From Prillingera fragicola (Eukaryota > Basidiomycota > Tremellomycetes > Trichosporonales > Trichosporonaceae): DNA of 64,000 bases. This document shows positions 35,583 to 46,432 of this stretch, in pieces; position 1 is the stretch's first letter, and the number at the start of each line of letters is the position of its first letter. The position numbers were made by a program, and so were the translations under genes. The notes beneath the pieces were generated by a model. That model made no database searches. It saw nothing but the letters and a program-made list of their open reading frames with translations, and was not told the DNA's origin. The DNA lies in NCBI GenBank assembly GCA_002335605.1, contig BEDY01000001.1, positions 3,968,001 through 4,032,000 on the forward strand, given 5' to 3'.

Positions 35583-36587
35583 ATGCTCTTCTCCGTCCTC
35601 GCCACCGCCGCCTTCGCCGCCGGCTCGCTCGCCGCTCCCGTTGAGCCCCGCTACAAGCAGGACATTCTCGAGGACTACGACACTTACCACGTCCGTTACC
35701 TCGCCCTCAACTGCCACCAGCAGCACAACACCACCTTCTTCACCGAGTGCTGCCGCCCCCTCAACGTTGCCAAGAACCAGACTCTTGAGGACCGCCCCGC
35801 CTACTGCACCCCCAACGCTACCGTCCTCGAGTCGGCTTCGTCGGTCATTGCCGAGGCTACCACCACCGTCTCTGCTACCGACGCTTGGGCCACTGGCGCC
35901 CCCGCCAACGGCACCGACGACGCTGACGAGGAGTGGTGCTCCGAGGCCGTCGAGGCTTCGGCCATCCCCTCGCCCACCGAGGACGCCGTTGCTGCCGAGA
36001 CCCCCGCCGCCGAGACCCCCGCTGCCGAGACCCCCGCCGCCGAGACCCCCGCTGCTGAGCCTACCCCCGCCGCCGAGTCTCCCGTCGTTGTCGCCGCCGC
36101 CGCCGCCGCTCCCACCGAGTCGACCACCACCGAGGCCGCCTCTGCCCCTGCCCCCACTGAGGACGCCGCCGTCGAGGCTGCCCCTTCGCCTTCGGCCGCC
36201 CCTTCCTCCTCGGAGGCTGCCCCCGCTGAGCCTTCGTCGTCGCCCGCCGCCTCGCAGGGCAACGGCCAGACCTACTCGGACGCTTTCGCCACCTTCTACA
36301 TGCAGAACGGTGTTGCCGGTGCCTGCGGTGACGTCGCTTCGGACTCGGACTACGTTGTTGCCATTGACACCGCTGGCTGGTGGCAGGACACTTCGCGCGT
36401 CTCGGACCTCTGCGGCAAGCGCGTCTCGATCCGCCGTACCGACAACGGTGCCTCGGTCACTGCTACCATCAAGGACGCCTGCCCCACTTGCGAGACCCGC
36501 AACTCGCTCGACCTCTCCAAGGGTGCCTTCCTCGCCATTGCCACCGAGTCGGAGGGTATGGTCCCCATCGAGTGGAACTTTGTCTAA
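35583..36587 (+). CDS. Secreted RlpA/expansin-like double-psi beta-barrel protein
   Basis: The gene has a single coding exon of 334 residues. A signal peptide is clear (MLFSVLATAAFAAGSLA, cleavage before AP). Residues 20-110 form a Cys-containing N-terminal region (LALNCHQQHNTTFFTECCRP). An Ala/Pro/Glu/Ser-rich linker of about 110 residues follows, with five back-to-back AETPA-type repeats. The C-terminal domain has the double-psi beta-barrel pattern: DAFATFYMQNGVAGACG, YVVAIDTAGWW, CGKRVSIRRTDNGASVTATI and DACPTCETRNSLDLSKGAF. Such proteins bind or loosen cell-wall polysaccharide without a known hydrolytic site. Codon use is extremely C-biased and a TATA box and C/T-rich leader precede it, so high expression is likely. 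The upstream in-frame ATG at 35478 would bury the signal peptide and is probably spliced out. Confidence 0.9.
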   Translation: MLFSVLATAAFAAGSLAAPVEPRYKQDILEDYDTYHVRYLALNCHQQHNTTFFTECCRPLNVAKNQTLEDRPAYCTPNATVLESASSVIAEATTTVSATDAWATGAPANGTDDADEEWCSEAVEASAIPSPTEDAVAAETPAAETPAAETPAAETPAAEPTPAAESPVVVAAAAAAPTESTTTEAASAPAPTEDAAVEAAPSPSAAPSSSEAAPAEPSSSPAASQGNGQTYSDAFATFYMQNGVAGACGDVASDSDYVVAIDTAGWWQDTSRVSDLCGKRVSIRRTDNGASVTATIKDACPTCETRNSLDLSKGAFLAIATESEGMVPIEWNFV

Positions 36588-37063
36588 GCTCCTCTCCCCC
36601 TTTACTACTCTCTAGAGCCCTTTGATAGGGCAACCCCACCTTTTATTCTTTTATAGGACGCTGCTGCGCAGCATATGCAAGGGGAGCAGAGCTCCCTCCT
36701 TGTGAAATAGACACTATTGCGCTGCAGCTCAAGCTTTACGTTACTGATCTGGCTGCTACCACTTGGTACGAGACTACACAGTCAGTGCTCGTTGTCCCTG
36801 TGCCACGACTCTGCCACGACCACTGTAGATTGTGGGTTGTACCTGTCCGCATGTAGCCCATATCCCATTAACGATTACAAAAACTTGCAAATAGAACAGA
36901 TTGTTATCGAAATCACGTGATCATTACATTCGGGTGACCATTTACCCGAATCTGTCCGTTCTTCGAGTCAAGTCAAGAGTCTTTTGATAGGACCACTGCT
37001 GCTCGACAATCTCCTTTCCTCTCTGTCTCTTCTCCTCTTCTGGCCCTCTTCAAAGAGCCCATC
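36588..37063. other. Intergenic region with a 3' hairpin and promoter of the acetylglutamate synthase gene
   Basis: The first part is the 3' region of the RlpA-like gene; aaggggagcagagctccctcctt near 36680-36702 can fold as a short hairpin. The second part contains the 10-bp palindrome ATCACGTGAT at 36912-36921, about 140 bp before the next ATG. No gene is visible. Confidence 0.5.
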
Positions 37064-38913
37064 ATGAGCCATCGTCTAAGCTCAATCCTCGGCACAACAA
37101 AAACTGCAGCTCGAGCAGCCCTCCGCCACCCGGGTGGAGCTCTGGCGGCCGCACCTCGAGCCATGGCCGCCGCAGCGTACCATACGCGCCTGCAGCTCAA
37201 GGAGGAAGAGGATGTCGGCCAGACTGATGCAGTAGGTCAGCTACTATCATTCAAACCCCTGACGTCCAGGAATTCGTGCTCAGCATCCTGCAAGCCTCGC
37301 CGTCCATGCGCGACTCGCGGAGCTACATGGCCAATTTCGCCCCCGACTCGAACGGCACCCCGAGCCCGGCCGGCGACGACGCCGCAGGGTCCAACGGCTC
37401 GCCGAAAGCCGACAACGCCCTCGTCAACACGCTGCTGAACCCCATCGTCCGCCGCCCGGCGCTGGTCAAGATCCAGGGCCCGTTCGCCGACCACCAGCTA
37501 GCGAGTATCGCGCGCGGTATCCAGAGTCTGCAGAAGATGGGTCTCGTGTCCGTGGTCGTTATTGATCGGGACGACGTCCCCCCCTCCGAGTCCGAGGACA
37601 GCGTCGCGGCCGAGGCCCAGCGTATGCTCATGCTCCGCGACGTCGAGCGGGTGGTCCACTTTCTCACGCGGGCGCGCGCACCGGCACGCCCCGTGCTCGC
37701 TACCGTGGCGCGGATGGATGGGGACGGCGCCGTGTACGTCGAGGCAGAGGGGCTGGACCACGTGCGTCGTGCGGTCGAGGAGGGCGAGATTCCCGTCCTG
37801 CTGCCAGTGGCATTGGATGAGGGGTGTCGCGCGCGCCGGATTAGTGCCAACGGTGTGCTCTGTGCGCTTGCAGAGGCCATGGCGACGGGACCCCGCACCG
37901 AGCCCGGGTGTGCGACCACGGCACAGATTCCCTCTGCGGGCGGCCTGGATCTCACGCCCATGCGTTTGCTGATCATTAATCGCGAGGGTGGTATTCCGTC
38001 GTACGCGAGGTCGGGCCTGCCACACTTGTCCATCAACTTGAACTCGGAGCTCGAGTACATCCAGAACACTTGGCGGCCTCGGTGGAAGTACACGCACCCT
38101 ACTGCCTTGTCAAACTTGCAGCTTGCTGGGGACTGCCTCGCGCACATGCCGCCAACTGCCTCGGCGCTCGTCGTCTCACACCGTTCGCCCACGGCCCTCA
38201 TCTCAAACCTCATCACCAACAAGCCCGCACACAGCGCCTCTCTCCCGCACGCGATGCTGCAGCAGTCTGGCGGTCTCACGCCGGATACGCCCACACTCAT
38301 CCGTCGCGGTCAGCCCGTCCGGGTCCTGCGCTCCCTCGACGAGGTCGACAAGGACAAGCTCACCGCCCTCCTCGAGCGCTCGTTTAACCGCAAGCTGAAA
38401 CAGGACGAGTACTGGGCGCGCCTTGAGCGCGACCTCGACTTTGTCATTGTCATTGGCGACTACGCCGGCGCAGCAGTATGCACCATTGAGGGCAAGACCA
38501 CGGGCCAGGAAATCTGCTATCTTGACAAATTCGCTGTCCTCCCCCAAAACCAAGGCGACGGCACGGTCGATTTCCTCTGGGTCGCCCTCCGCGACGAGAC
38601 GTACGGTCTGGGTCTCCTCGACGCCGCCAACCCGAGCGAAGGCTCGCTCTCGGGCGTGGGCAGGGGTCGCGATTTGGTGTGGCGGTCCCGCGCGGACAAT
38701 GGCGTCAACAAGTGGTACTTTGAGCGCTCCAACGGGTTTGTCACCTCCGAGGATGGGCGGTGGAAGGTCTTTTGGTGCGATGCCGAGCAGCGCGTGCGTG
38801 AGCTTGCGCAGGAGAGCGGTGGGGTCATGCGCGTCGTCGAGCCGGAGGAGAAGGGGCGGTTGAGTGGCTGGGCACCGGCTATTGAGGGGATCAAGAGTGC
38901 GTGGGAGCCGTGA
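37064..38913 (+). CDS. ARG2: N-acetylglutamate synthase, mitochondrial
   Basis: This enzyme makes N-acetylglutamate from acetyl-CoA and glutamate, the first step of arginine and ornithine synthesis, in mitochondria. Two exons (37064-37231 and 37270-38913) join to 603 residues; the intron is 38 nt. The N-terminus ([20 protein letters not shown]) is basic and Ser/Ala-rich, like a mitochondrial presequence. [20 protein letters not shown] is the typical opening of fungal Arg2. An amino-acid-kinase-like domain follows ([33 protein letters not shown]). The C-terminal acetyltransferase domain has [34 protein letters not shown] and [12 protein letters not shown], the catalytic-domain signature of this family. 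The ATCACGTGAT palindrome upstream may be a regulatory site. A protein from ATG 37276 would lack the presequence. Confidence 0.93.
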
Positions 38914-39182
38914 GCTCGCGCTAGACGGAGGATAGCTGGCGATTGTAGATCTGGGAAGGAGGTCATCTTGTGGAATGTTGTTGGCGCATAGAGTAGTGTA
39001 GACTTGGTGTAGAACAACATAGCATTTTCAATGAACAGCATCGGAAGTCGAGACATTACTGGGTGGGACTGCAGCACTCATGGTGTCTACAGCAGCCGTG
39101 AGCCCCTATGATCCAGAGCAGCTTGCCCAGTGCAGTACAGAATGCATGATAAGTCTAGTACACGAAAACCCCAACCCAAAGC

Positions 39183-40272
39183 CTACTTCCTCCTCTCAAG
39201 CTTCCACTTCCACTGCTTGCCCTCCCACCGCTTCCGATCCCCATTCCTGTCCTCCTTGACACTCTCATCCTCGACCCACCCAGCCTCCTTGATCTTCCTA
39301 GCCGCGCCCTTGCCCATCCTGTTCTTTGTCCCCTCGAGCCTCGCCTCGGCCGTCCGCAGCGCACGCACACGCCCAAGCAGTGCCGACAGCGTACCGAGCT
39401 GCTCCATCCGGAATGCCCGCGCGTCCTCCTCCGAGACGGTCTCGGCAGCGACGGCGGGTGCGGGGGCCTTCTTGGCGCCCCGCTTGCGCTTGGGCTCGGG
39501 CGTGAGCCAGCCGAGGTCCACGGCCTCTTCTTCCGCCTCGACTGCCGTTGTTGGCCCTGCGTCGGCGCCGTACGAGTCGACTAGTCCGTCAGTATGCGTC
39601 TTCTGTCGCCGTGGCGCAGACTTACAGTCCTCCTTGTCATCAACAAACACCACATGTCCACCAGCAGGCACATTCTTGCTCCTGCCCTTGCCCTTCTTGG
39701 AGGAGCTAGCCTCGGCGGACGAGTTGACAATCACGCCCATCTCAGCGAGCGCCTCGACCTCCGCAAGCTCTGACGCAGAGGTCCACTCGTCGTTGTCTCC
39801 CGGCGGCGGAGCCGAGGCCTCGAGCTCGGCACGCAGCTTTGCAATCTTCTGCAAGGCGCATCAGCGCCCACCCACCACGCACCCAACACGACTCACCTTT
39901 TCGTCCTGCGCAATCTGGGTCTTGACATACCCCACATCCTGGCTCTTGAGCAGCTTGACCACATCGGTGGACAGGGCCTCGTTCCCGCGATCCTGCACCG
40001 CAACACCACCGACAGTCTTGCCCTTGACCATGCCCCAGTAAAACTCGTCCTTGTTGCGGAACGCGGCCTTTTCGCGCAGAGTCTTGATGCGCTGCGTCTT
40101 GGACCGGTAGTCCCTTGCGCGATGGACATAGTCCTTGTGTTTCTCTAGGAGGCCGAGGCGCTGCCTGTGTAGCGGCTGAGCACGCTCTTTGTGGTTGCGC
40201 CGCGCCATTGCGTCTGAGGAGGTTAGTTGTGGAGATTGGGAGTGGCGTACTCTTTAGTGTTGAGTTGACCAT
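39183..40272 (-). CDS. UTP11: U3 snoRNP/SSU processome protein Utp11
   Basis: Utp11 is a small-subunit processome component needed for 18S rRNA maturation in the nucleolus. Four exons (40251-40272, 39897-40213, 39626-39848, 39183-39580) join to 319 residues. The first exon encodes only MVNSTLK; splicing over a 37-nt intron gives [20 protein letters not shown], which matches the family's short N-terminus before the [10 protein letters not shown] motif. The start at 40208 (MARRNHK) would omit it. Next come [17 protein letters not shown] and [20 protein letters not shown], strongly characteristic of Utp11. The C-terminal half is Lys/Glu-rich with a predicted coiled coil ([20 protein letters not shown]) and basic tail [16 protein letters not shown]. 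Confidence 0.93.
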
Positions 40273-40538
40273 GGTGCGTGGTGAGGGGTGGGCCCGGGGT
40301 ATCTTCCACAAGCCGAGAGGGGTGTATGCACGAGTGGATGGGCTCAAGAAGTGGTCGATGGTATGGAAGTGTATGGTCAAGATGGGTTGTTGAACATTTT
40401 TAATGATGTGGCGTTTTTGCCACCCAACTCGCCGTGCCTTAACGATTGTCCATCTTGCTGGCATTTGTTGTGGTTTTGGCCGCGGTTCAAGTGGATTTCA
40501 GAATGCATGCAGTAATACAGTGATAACTGGGTCTACTC

Positions 40539-42049
40539 CTAGTGCCCGGGATGTGTCTCTGTCCACTTGCGGTAGATCTCATCGTCGTTGGGACCGATGA
40601 GGCTAGGAGGTTAGCAGCGAGGGCCAAGAGTTGACAGCAGACTCACGGGCGGACGAGACGATGGAAGCTCGTGTCCGTGTTACGGATCGAGTCTGGAGAC
40701 AGAACATTGAGATACTTCATGGCCAGCGACTCCCACGCGTGATATCTTTGAGAATTAGCATCCTCAACTCGGAGTGTCTAGCACTATACTCACGCGTACT
40801 GTCCTGTCTCGTAGAAGTTGTAGTCATTCAGCTCGTGGACGTGCTGCACCCCGTCGCCAGACCACATGGGCCAGAAAAAGGCAGTCGCGTTGAGCACCTG
40901 AATATCAAGGGGGTTTTGACGTGCTAATTTCTGCGAGTGTTAACGCAGGCTCGCACTGAAGGGAGGCCCGATTGAATCGGGCTGCGCACTCACCCAAGGC
41001 ATCCTGACACTGTGTCCTGCCCAATCCTCCTTCTTGAAGGTCTGGTATGATGAGATCCAGCGGTCGACAAACGGCGAGTTCGGCTCGGAAATGATAACGG
41101 CGTTCTGTTGTCAGCTCTGCATCTGGATCTCAACTCACGCAGAGGCCCTCGGGGTCGAGACTTGACACTTCGGGGTTCGTCCTCGCTTCCATGCCCATCG
41201 TGGTGGGGAATGACATCAGTTCGTCAAAGGATTTTGTCCTGCACAGTTAACAACTCCAATGTCCTAATGTAAAGAACTTACACAAACATGTCTATATCCA
41301 AATAGATGCCACCGGAGTACTTCATCACTTTCAACCGAACAATGTCGGCCTTGTGAGCAAAGTGCTCCAGCTTGTTGCCGTAGATCTCGTCAGGAATGTC
41401 CGTCTCAACGAGCGTGAGGAACGGCTTGATCTCGTCCCACCACAGACCTCGTGGGAGGTGCTTGTAGTGGCTGAAGATGGGTCAGCACGACACTTCGTCT
41501 CGCCGCCCGCTACGCGACAGCACTCACAAGTACATCTTTTCGGGTTTCAACTTGACCAAGGCGCTGCGCATCGCCAAGTACGCGTAGTACGGAAGCTCCT
41601 CCGGCAGCTCCCCTTCCTTGACAGGTTTGAGTCCAAAGACGTAGTGCACCGAGTTTGGCACGCGCATCCCTCTACGCTTCGGTCCCCGCGGCGCGGGCAC
41701 CCCATCCTGGTTGGCCATGTAGCTATCCATCTGCGGGGGCAAGATGTCGCTTACAGGTATCAGGAATGGAGAGGTCGTGCGTTTCAATGCCTGTAACTGG
41801 TCTATCACGTTGCCCGTCTTTCTTGATACAGATCCTGGAAACGTGGAGCCTAGCAGCCAGCCAACAAGCAGCAGGAGTATCAAGATTGGGACCAAGCGGG
41901 CCGGGGTATAGGATCGGGGGACATGTAGAGGCTGTGGTGAGCAGACCATCACAACTGAAGACACGTACTCCGACGTTGCCATTCCGTATCCACGCAGGCA
42001 GCATTGCTGGTGACTGCACATGAGATGAAGAGCGTCGTCGACTTGTCAT
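40539..42049 (-). CDS. GT32-like glycosyltransferase with DXD motif, type II membrane protein
   Basis: About eight short exons are visible. Exon 1 encodes MTSRRRSSSHVQ..NGNVG; exon 2 supplies PLHVPRSYTPARLVP and the membrane anchor ILILLLLVGWLLGS, so the catalytic part should face the Golgi lumen. The luminal region has VPNSVHYVFGL, then KADIVRLKVMKYSGGIYLDIDMFV, the DXD sugar-nucleotide site of the Gly_transf_sug (Och1/GT32-like) family. It continues with TTMGMEARTNPE and NAVIISEPNSPFVDRWISSY. The C-terminus is IGPNDDEIYRKWTETHPGH. Donor and acceptor sugars cannot be read from sequence; in this family they are usually mannose, galactose or inositol-phosphoceramide related. The gene is divergent from ARP10 by 381 bp. 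The start at 42049 is preferred because it gives a full anchor. Confidence 0.82.
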
Positions 42050-42430
42050 TGGGCTAGATGGGGCAGAGAGCGGTGCACGCGGCGAATGCAAGAGCGAGCT
42101 AGCTGGTGTGCTCGCATTCAGGAGCCGGAAAAGTGGAGGTCCGAGCTTGGCGCGGCGCCGAGTCCGAGATGATTTTGCCCGTCTGCAACGCAACAACAGC
42201 AGCTGCATGCTCGCAAGTATAGAACAGAGAGTATGGGCGATGGACTGCTCCCCGGCACGACCAGCTGCGTATGCATGAGCGCACTTCCCCGTCGTTGCCT
42301 GTTGCTGCACAGTGAGGGGATGAGGCACTGAACACGGAACCAAATGCCAGGACGCGTCCTGCAAGCAGTGATACATGACGAGCACCAGATAGTGTCCTGT
42401 TGGTTTCCTCTCTCTCCCACACTGGCCGCA
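42050..42430. promoter_or_regulatory. Divergent promoter region glycosyltransferase / ARP10
   Basis: These 381 bp lie between two opposite start codons and carry both promoters. No TATA box, tRNA or coding exon is evident. Confidence 0.4.
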
Positions 42431-44251
42431 ATGGCGCTCCCACAACCAGCAAGGGCTGAAGTGCAAGCAGCACAACCCTCACAGTCAACACCGACAAAGC
42501 GCTCCTCTGCAGCAACAGAGGCAGGGCCATCACGGCGCCCAGCTGCGTCCTCTCCAAGCTTTGTGCGTACACCTTCTCTGCTGTTGCTGATCTCCAGAAC
42601 CGCCGAGCATCACTGTATGGCACCGACGACCGCGTCATCATCGAGTAAGATGACCCAGGCAATTCTGCCGCTGACAGCAGCCCCGGATCCCGTGTATGGA
42701 AAGTAGGCTTCTCAGGCGAGGCCGAGCCCCGCAAGGTCTTTTGGACCGCGGACGCCGCGCACCGAACCGACTCGCCAGAGCTCTGGGACCTCGACCTGGC
42801 CAACGTGCACGGCGCGCGTGGGAGTCGAACAGAGGCCAGCAGGCTCGTGTCGGCGCGTATTGAGCGCAAGCTGCGGGATGTGTTCCACAAGTGCGTTTGT
42901 GAGGGACAAGCGTCGCTGACGGATCAGACATTTGTTGATTGATGGCAAGGCGCGCAAAGTCATTGTTGTGGAGAATACCTTTCTGCCGACGTTTGTTAAA
43001 GAGGAGATTGCGCGCAGTCTGTTCGATAACCTCAAGGTGGGTCGCTTCTAGTTGCGCAACTGACGGCAGGCACCATCGGTAGCCTTCACACCGGCATCCC
43101 TACTCGCCCTCGCGTCCAGCGGACGCATCACCGGCCTAGTCGTTGACGCCGGCTGGCTCGAGACAACAGTCACACCAGTGTACTGCTCACGACCACTCTT
43201 TCACCTCGCACGATCTAGCCCCCTGTCCGGAAGGTCTCTGCATCATCGGTTACAATCGTTGTTGCGGCACTATGCTCGCTATCAGCCTCCAGCTCATGGC
43301 CAGCGTGCACCACCGCCAGCAATAGCTCCGCCAGCATCGGTCCTGACCGACGCCCTTGTCGAACGCGTACTTGCTGAGGCGTGCTTCGTGCCTGCAACAG
43401 CACCAGACGCTCCTCGTGCGGCAGTCCAGCTCGGAGCTGAAGACCAGATCGAGGACATTGAGCTCATGCCAATCCTGGCCAAGCGCTACAGTCCTGCCCA
43501 AGCAGTGGATTGGACGGTCGTCATTCCACCTCCCTCCGGTGTTGGCCCCAGTGGCTCATTGACTGTGCCTGGATGGGTGCGTGAGCGTGCCGCCGAGGTG
43601 CTGTTCGGCGATGGCCCAGCCGAAGCCGAGACAGTCGCTGAGCTCATCCTCGACACGCTCCAGAATCTGGCGGTGGACCTCCGTGCGGCGTTTGCCAGCT
43701 CGATTCTCATCACCGGTGGGACACTGTCGCTTCCTGGCGCGATTCCGCGTGTTCGTTCTGATCTCCTTCGTGCGCTGCATGCCGAACCAGATCCACCGTC
43801 TGCCGACCACCACGCACGGTTGGCAGCACTTCGAAAGCGTCAGTCTAATCCGTATGCTTCGATCAACGGTCTCGCGGACAAGATTGCCATTATCAACGAT
43901 CCATCGCCACTCGACGGCTCTGGAGGCAGTAAGGGTGGTGCAGCGCCTCGCTGGGCGCCACATCTCCTAGGCTGGATTGGTGGATCTCTAGCAGGCGCGC
44001 TCAAGACGTCTGCACCAGAGCTTGTGCGCGAAGACTACGACCAAGCGTTCACCGATCTGCTAGCGCGGGGCGAGGCATACCGCACTGTGCTGGAGGAGGA
44101 GCGTGCCGGTGCGCCGGTACCCGCTGTGGGGATCGAGCTGGACACCCTGCGTCCCGGTGCGCTCATCTCTGCTGCAGAGCGGAAGCGCGGGTGGGCGGCC
44201 GGCGGGGTTGTGGGAGACTGGACGACGGGGAGGGTGCGCGCTGGGGTATAG
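42431..44251 (+). CDS. ARP10: Actin-related protein Arp10/Arp11 (dynactin pointed-end complex)
   Basis: Arp10 (ACTR10) caps the pointed end of the dynactin Arp1 filament and helps link dynein to cargo. Five exons (42431-42562, 42598-42644, 42678-42890, 42928-43036, 43070-44251) join to 560 residues. After a disordered Ser/Thr/Ala-rich head come DDRVIIDSPGSRVWKVGFSG (actin phosphate-loop region), IVVENTFLPTFVKEEIARSL and APSVAFTPASLLALASSGRI then GLVVDAGWLETTVTPVY. The last replaces actin's D-S-G-D-G, which would weaken nucleotide contact, as is usual in Arp10. ILITGGTLSLPGAIPRVRSD and the near-C-terminal WAPHLLGWIGGSLAGAL also fit actin folds. The protein is longer than actin (about 375) mainly because of the head and loop inserts. 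Confidence 0.88.
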
Positions 44252-44354
44252 ACGAGCCGGGACGGGCGGTAACGACATTGACAACCTGTACATGCTAATG
44301 TATGCATCTTCATCATGACGCGCTAACCTTCTCTCTATACGCCGGCACTGCAGT

Positions 44355-44852
44355 CTACTTGATCCTCACAAGCGCTGCCTTGACCAACTCTCTAATCCGC
44401 GCAGCCACCTCTATCAGCGCGCCGTACGGTCCCAGCAACAGGGTACAGACAACATACAAGTGCCACAGAACGAGTGCCAGCACAATGGCAATCTTGGCCT
44501 GCAAGCTAACCGGTGCCAGACCAAACTTGTCGGTCCCCCGCCAGTCGAACCGGGCAGACAATGGCGGATCCACCGGCGACTCGAGATTCGGCGAGCTAGC
44601 CATCGTCGTAGAGATGGCACATCGTCGTCGGTCACACACGACCGCACTGTCCGTCTCAGGAGCGGCAGCCTCGGCTCCCTCGGCTTCCTCGCGTTCCCGA
44701 TCCTCCTCGATACTGGGACACGACATGGTTGTGTCGCCGCTACTCTTCCGCCGCACCTCGCCTCTGCCTGTCCTCGGGGTCTCTTCCCACCGCGTAGCTC
44801 GTGCAAGCAGCTCGTCGGCCAGGACGCTGCCGCGTAGCCTTCGAATCTCCAT
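44355..44852 (-). CDS. Small one-span membrane protein, function unknown
   Basis: The open frame from the ATG at 44852 encodes 165 residues in one exon. The N-terminus MEIRRLRGSVLADELLARAT is likely helical, the middle is acidic (EEDREREEAEGAEAAAPE), and one hydrophobic helix near the end (KIAIVLALVLWHLYVVCTLL) is followed by a short amphipathic tail ending VKAALVRIK. This suggests a tail-anchored-like or single-span protein. The frame is open further upstream but without an ATG, so an extra 5' exon is possible. I recognise no family. Its 3' end converges with ARP10, 103 bp away. Confidence 0.55.
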   Translation of the reverse strand: MEIRRLRGSVLADELLARATRWEETPRTGRGEVRRKSSGDTTMSCPSIEEDREREEAEGAEAAAPETDSAVVCDRRRCAISTTMASSPNLESPVDPPLSARFDWRGTDKFGLAPVSLQAKIAIVLALVLWHLYVVCTLLLGPYGALIEVAARIRELVKAALVRIK

Positions 44853-46432
44853 TTCTCGAGCGCGGTGCTCCTGGGCAGGCGAGAAGCTGAGGGTGGTGTG
44901 TGCTGTTTGTAGTTTTAGTTTGCAGCGGCCTACGGCGAGGTGTGGTTGCTGCAACTGTGGAGAGGCGGCCGAGTGAGAGCGTACGGGTTGGCGTGGTGCG
45001 GTGATGTGTTAAGGGGTGTGGCAGGTTGGGCGAGGGGTTATGGATCCTCAGTGCTGGGGCGACTTGGCGTGGGACCATGGATAGTGCAGTACATGCATGA
45101 CAATGCCAGAGCGACATCGTTTTGTATCAACCCATCTGAAGACCGAGATCAGCTGTCCTCCCGAACTGGAGGCGCGTTCCGGGGATCCCGAGACGCGCAG
45201 CCTGCCTGGTGCCCGAGGTCGGCCGCGGGCATCTCCTCACTGTGCTGGTTGAACGTGGCGCACCCTGGGTTGCGTTGGGCGTGGCCCGTTCAGCATTTCG
45301 GAAGCGGGGGGAAGCACCGTGAGCCATTCGCGGTGTGCAAGACGATACGGCGTCGAGGGAACTAGTCCAAGGCTGTGGTCCTCGTTGTGAAAACAGGTGG
45401 GACGGAGTTGGTTGGCCGCTTCGAGGTTGGGAACGGGGATTCCGAGCCGAGATTGGTGGAGGTCGCCCACCGTTTGTTTTCGTCCCTACGATGGCGTCAA
45501 TGGAGGCAGTGCCACCAAGGTAGAAGAGTGAGTCTCGTCCTTCTTTACTGGTTCCTGTTCCCAATGGGTGTGGTGAGCGGTGCACACGCCAGTTCCAGGT
45601 GTGTGCGTGTTGAGCACTGATGGTGGGCTGTGCTGTGGAGGGAATAATGTTACGACTTCTTTTTATTGTCTGGACTTCCTGTAGTGCACTGCGCTGGCCG
45701 AAAGCTGTGAATCCGGAAGCGTTCCGGGAACCGGAAATGTGGGCAGGTGGCTATCTGTAGGGGCGATAAGATGAAGTATACCAGAAACAGGCGAGCAATA
45801 GCAGAGAAATGGGAAGGGTGGTGTTTGGTGCCCGCGATTTCGGTTCTCCGTGCGCAGCGACTGCACCGCAATTCCTTTCTTGGCGCTGGTCAATTATCGG
45901 ACGGGGGACAATCTTGACTCAGCACAATACCGGGCTTGCTTTGCATAACCTGACCTACTCGTAAGATGTTATGCATATCATTGTTCTGTTATAGCGTGCA
46001 ACTGCTCACGACTGGGATAGCAAAAAAATAATAATTAAATAATATCCCCGCTCTCTCGATATAATCTGGCACGCACTATCTGACTCTGCCCTGCGCATGC
46101 CAGCCTTTCCATGGGCCGCGGGCAGGATAATCCCAGATGCTAAAGATGTCGCCTGCAAGTGGTCTGACCGCTGGCACAGGCCAAGTCGCACGTCGCAAGC
46201 TTCACCGCGCACACTTTCTGGGGAACTTGGGATCCCTGATCCGATATGAGTGTCCTAGCTGACTTACGCTGAGATACCGGAGGGGTATGACTGAGATGAC
46301 CGTAAAACAGTTCCAGTGGAGAAATGTAAGCTGATCGAGAGAGTGAAGATGAGCGACTGACACATCGGATGAGCTTTACCCTGCCTGGCACATGATCAAG
46401 ACACCATGATACATGCAAATACAACAGTGCTC
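44853..46432. other. Intergenic region with AT-rich patch
   Basis: About 1.6 kb separate the small membrane-protein gene from the 3' end of RAD10. No gene is convincing. A run of only A and T at 46022-46045 stands out in this GC-rich DNA. Confidence 0.45.
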
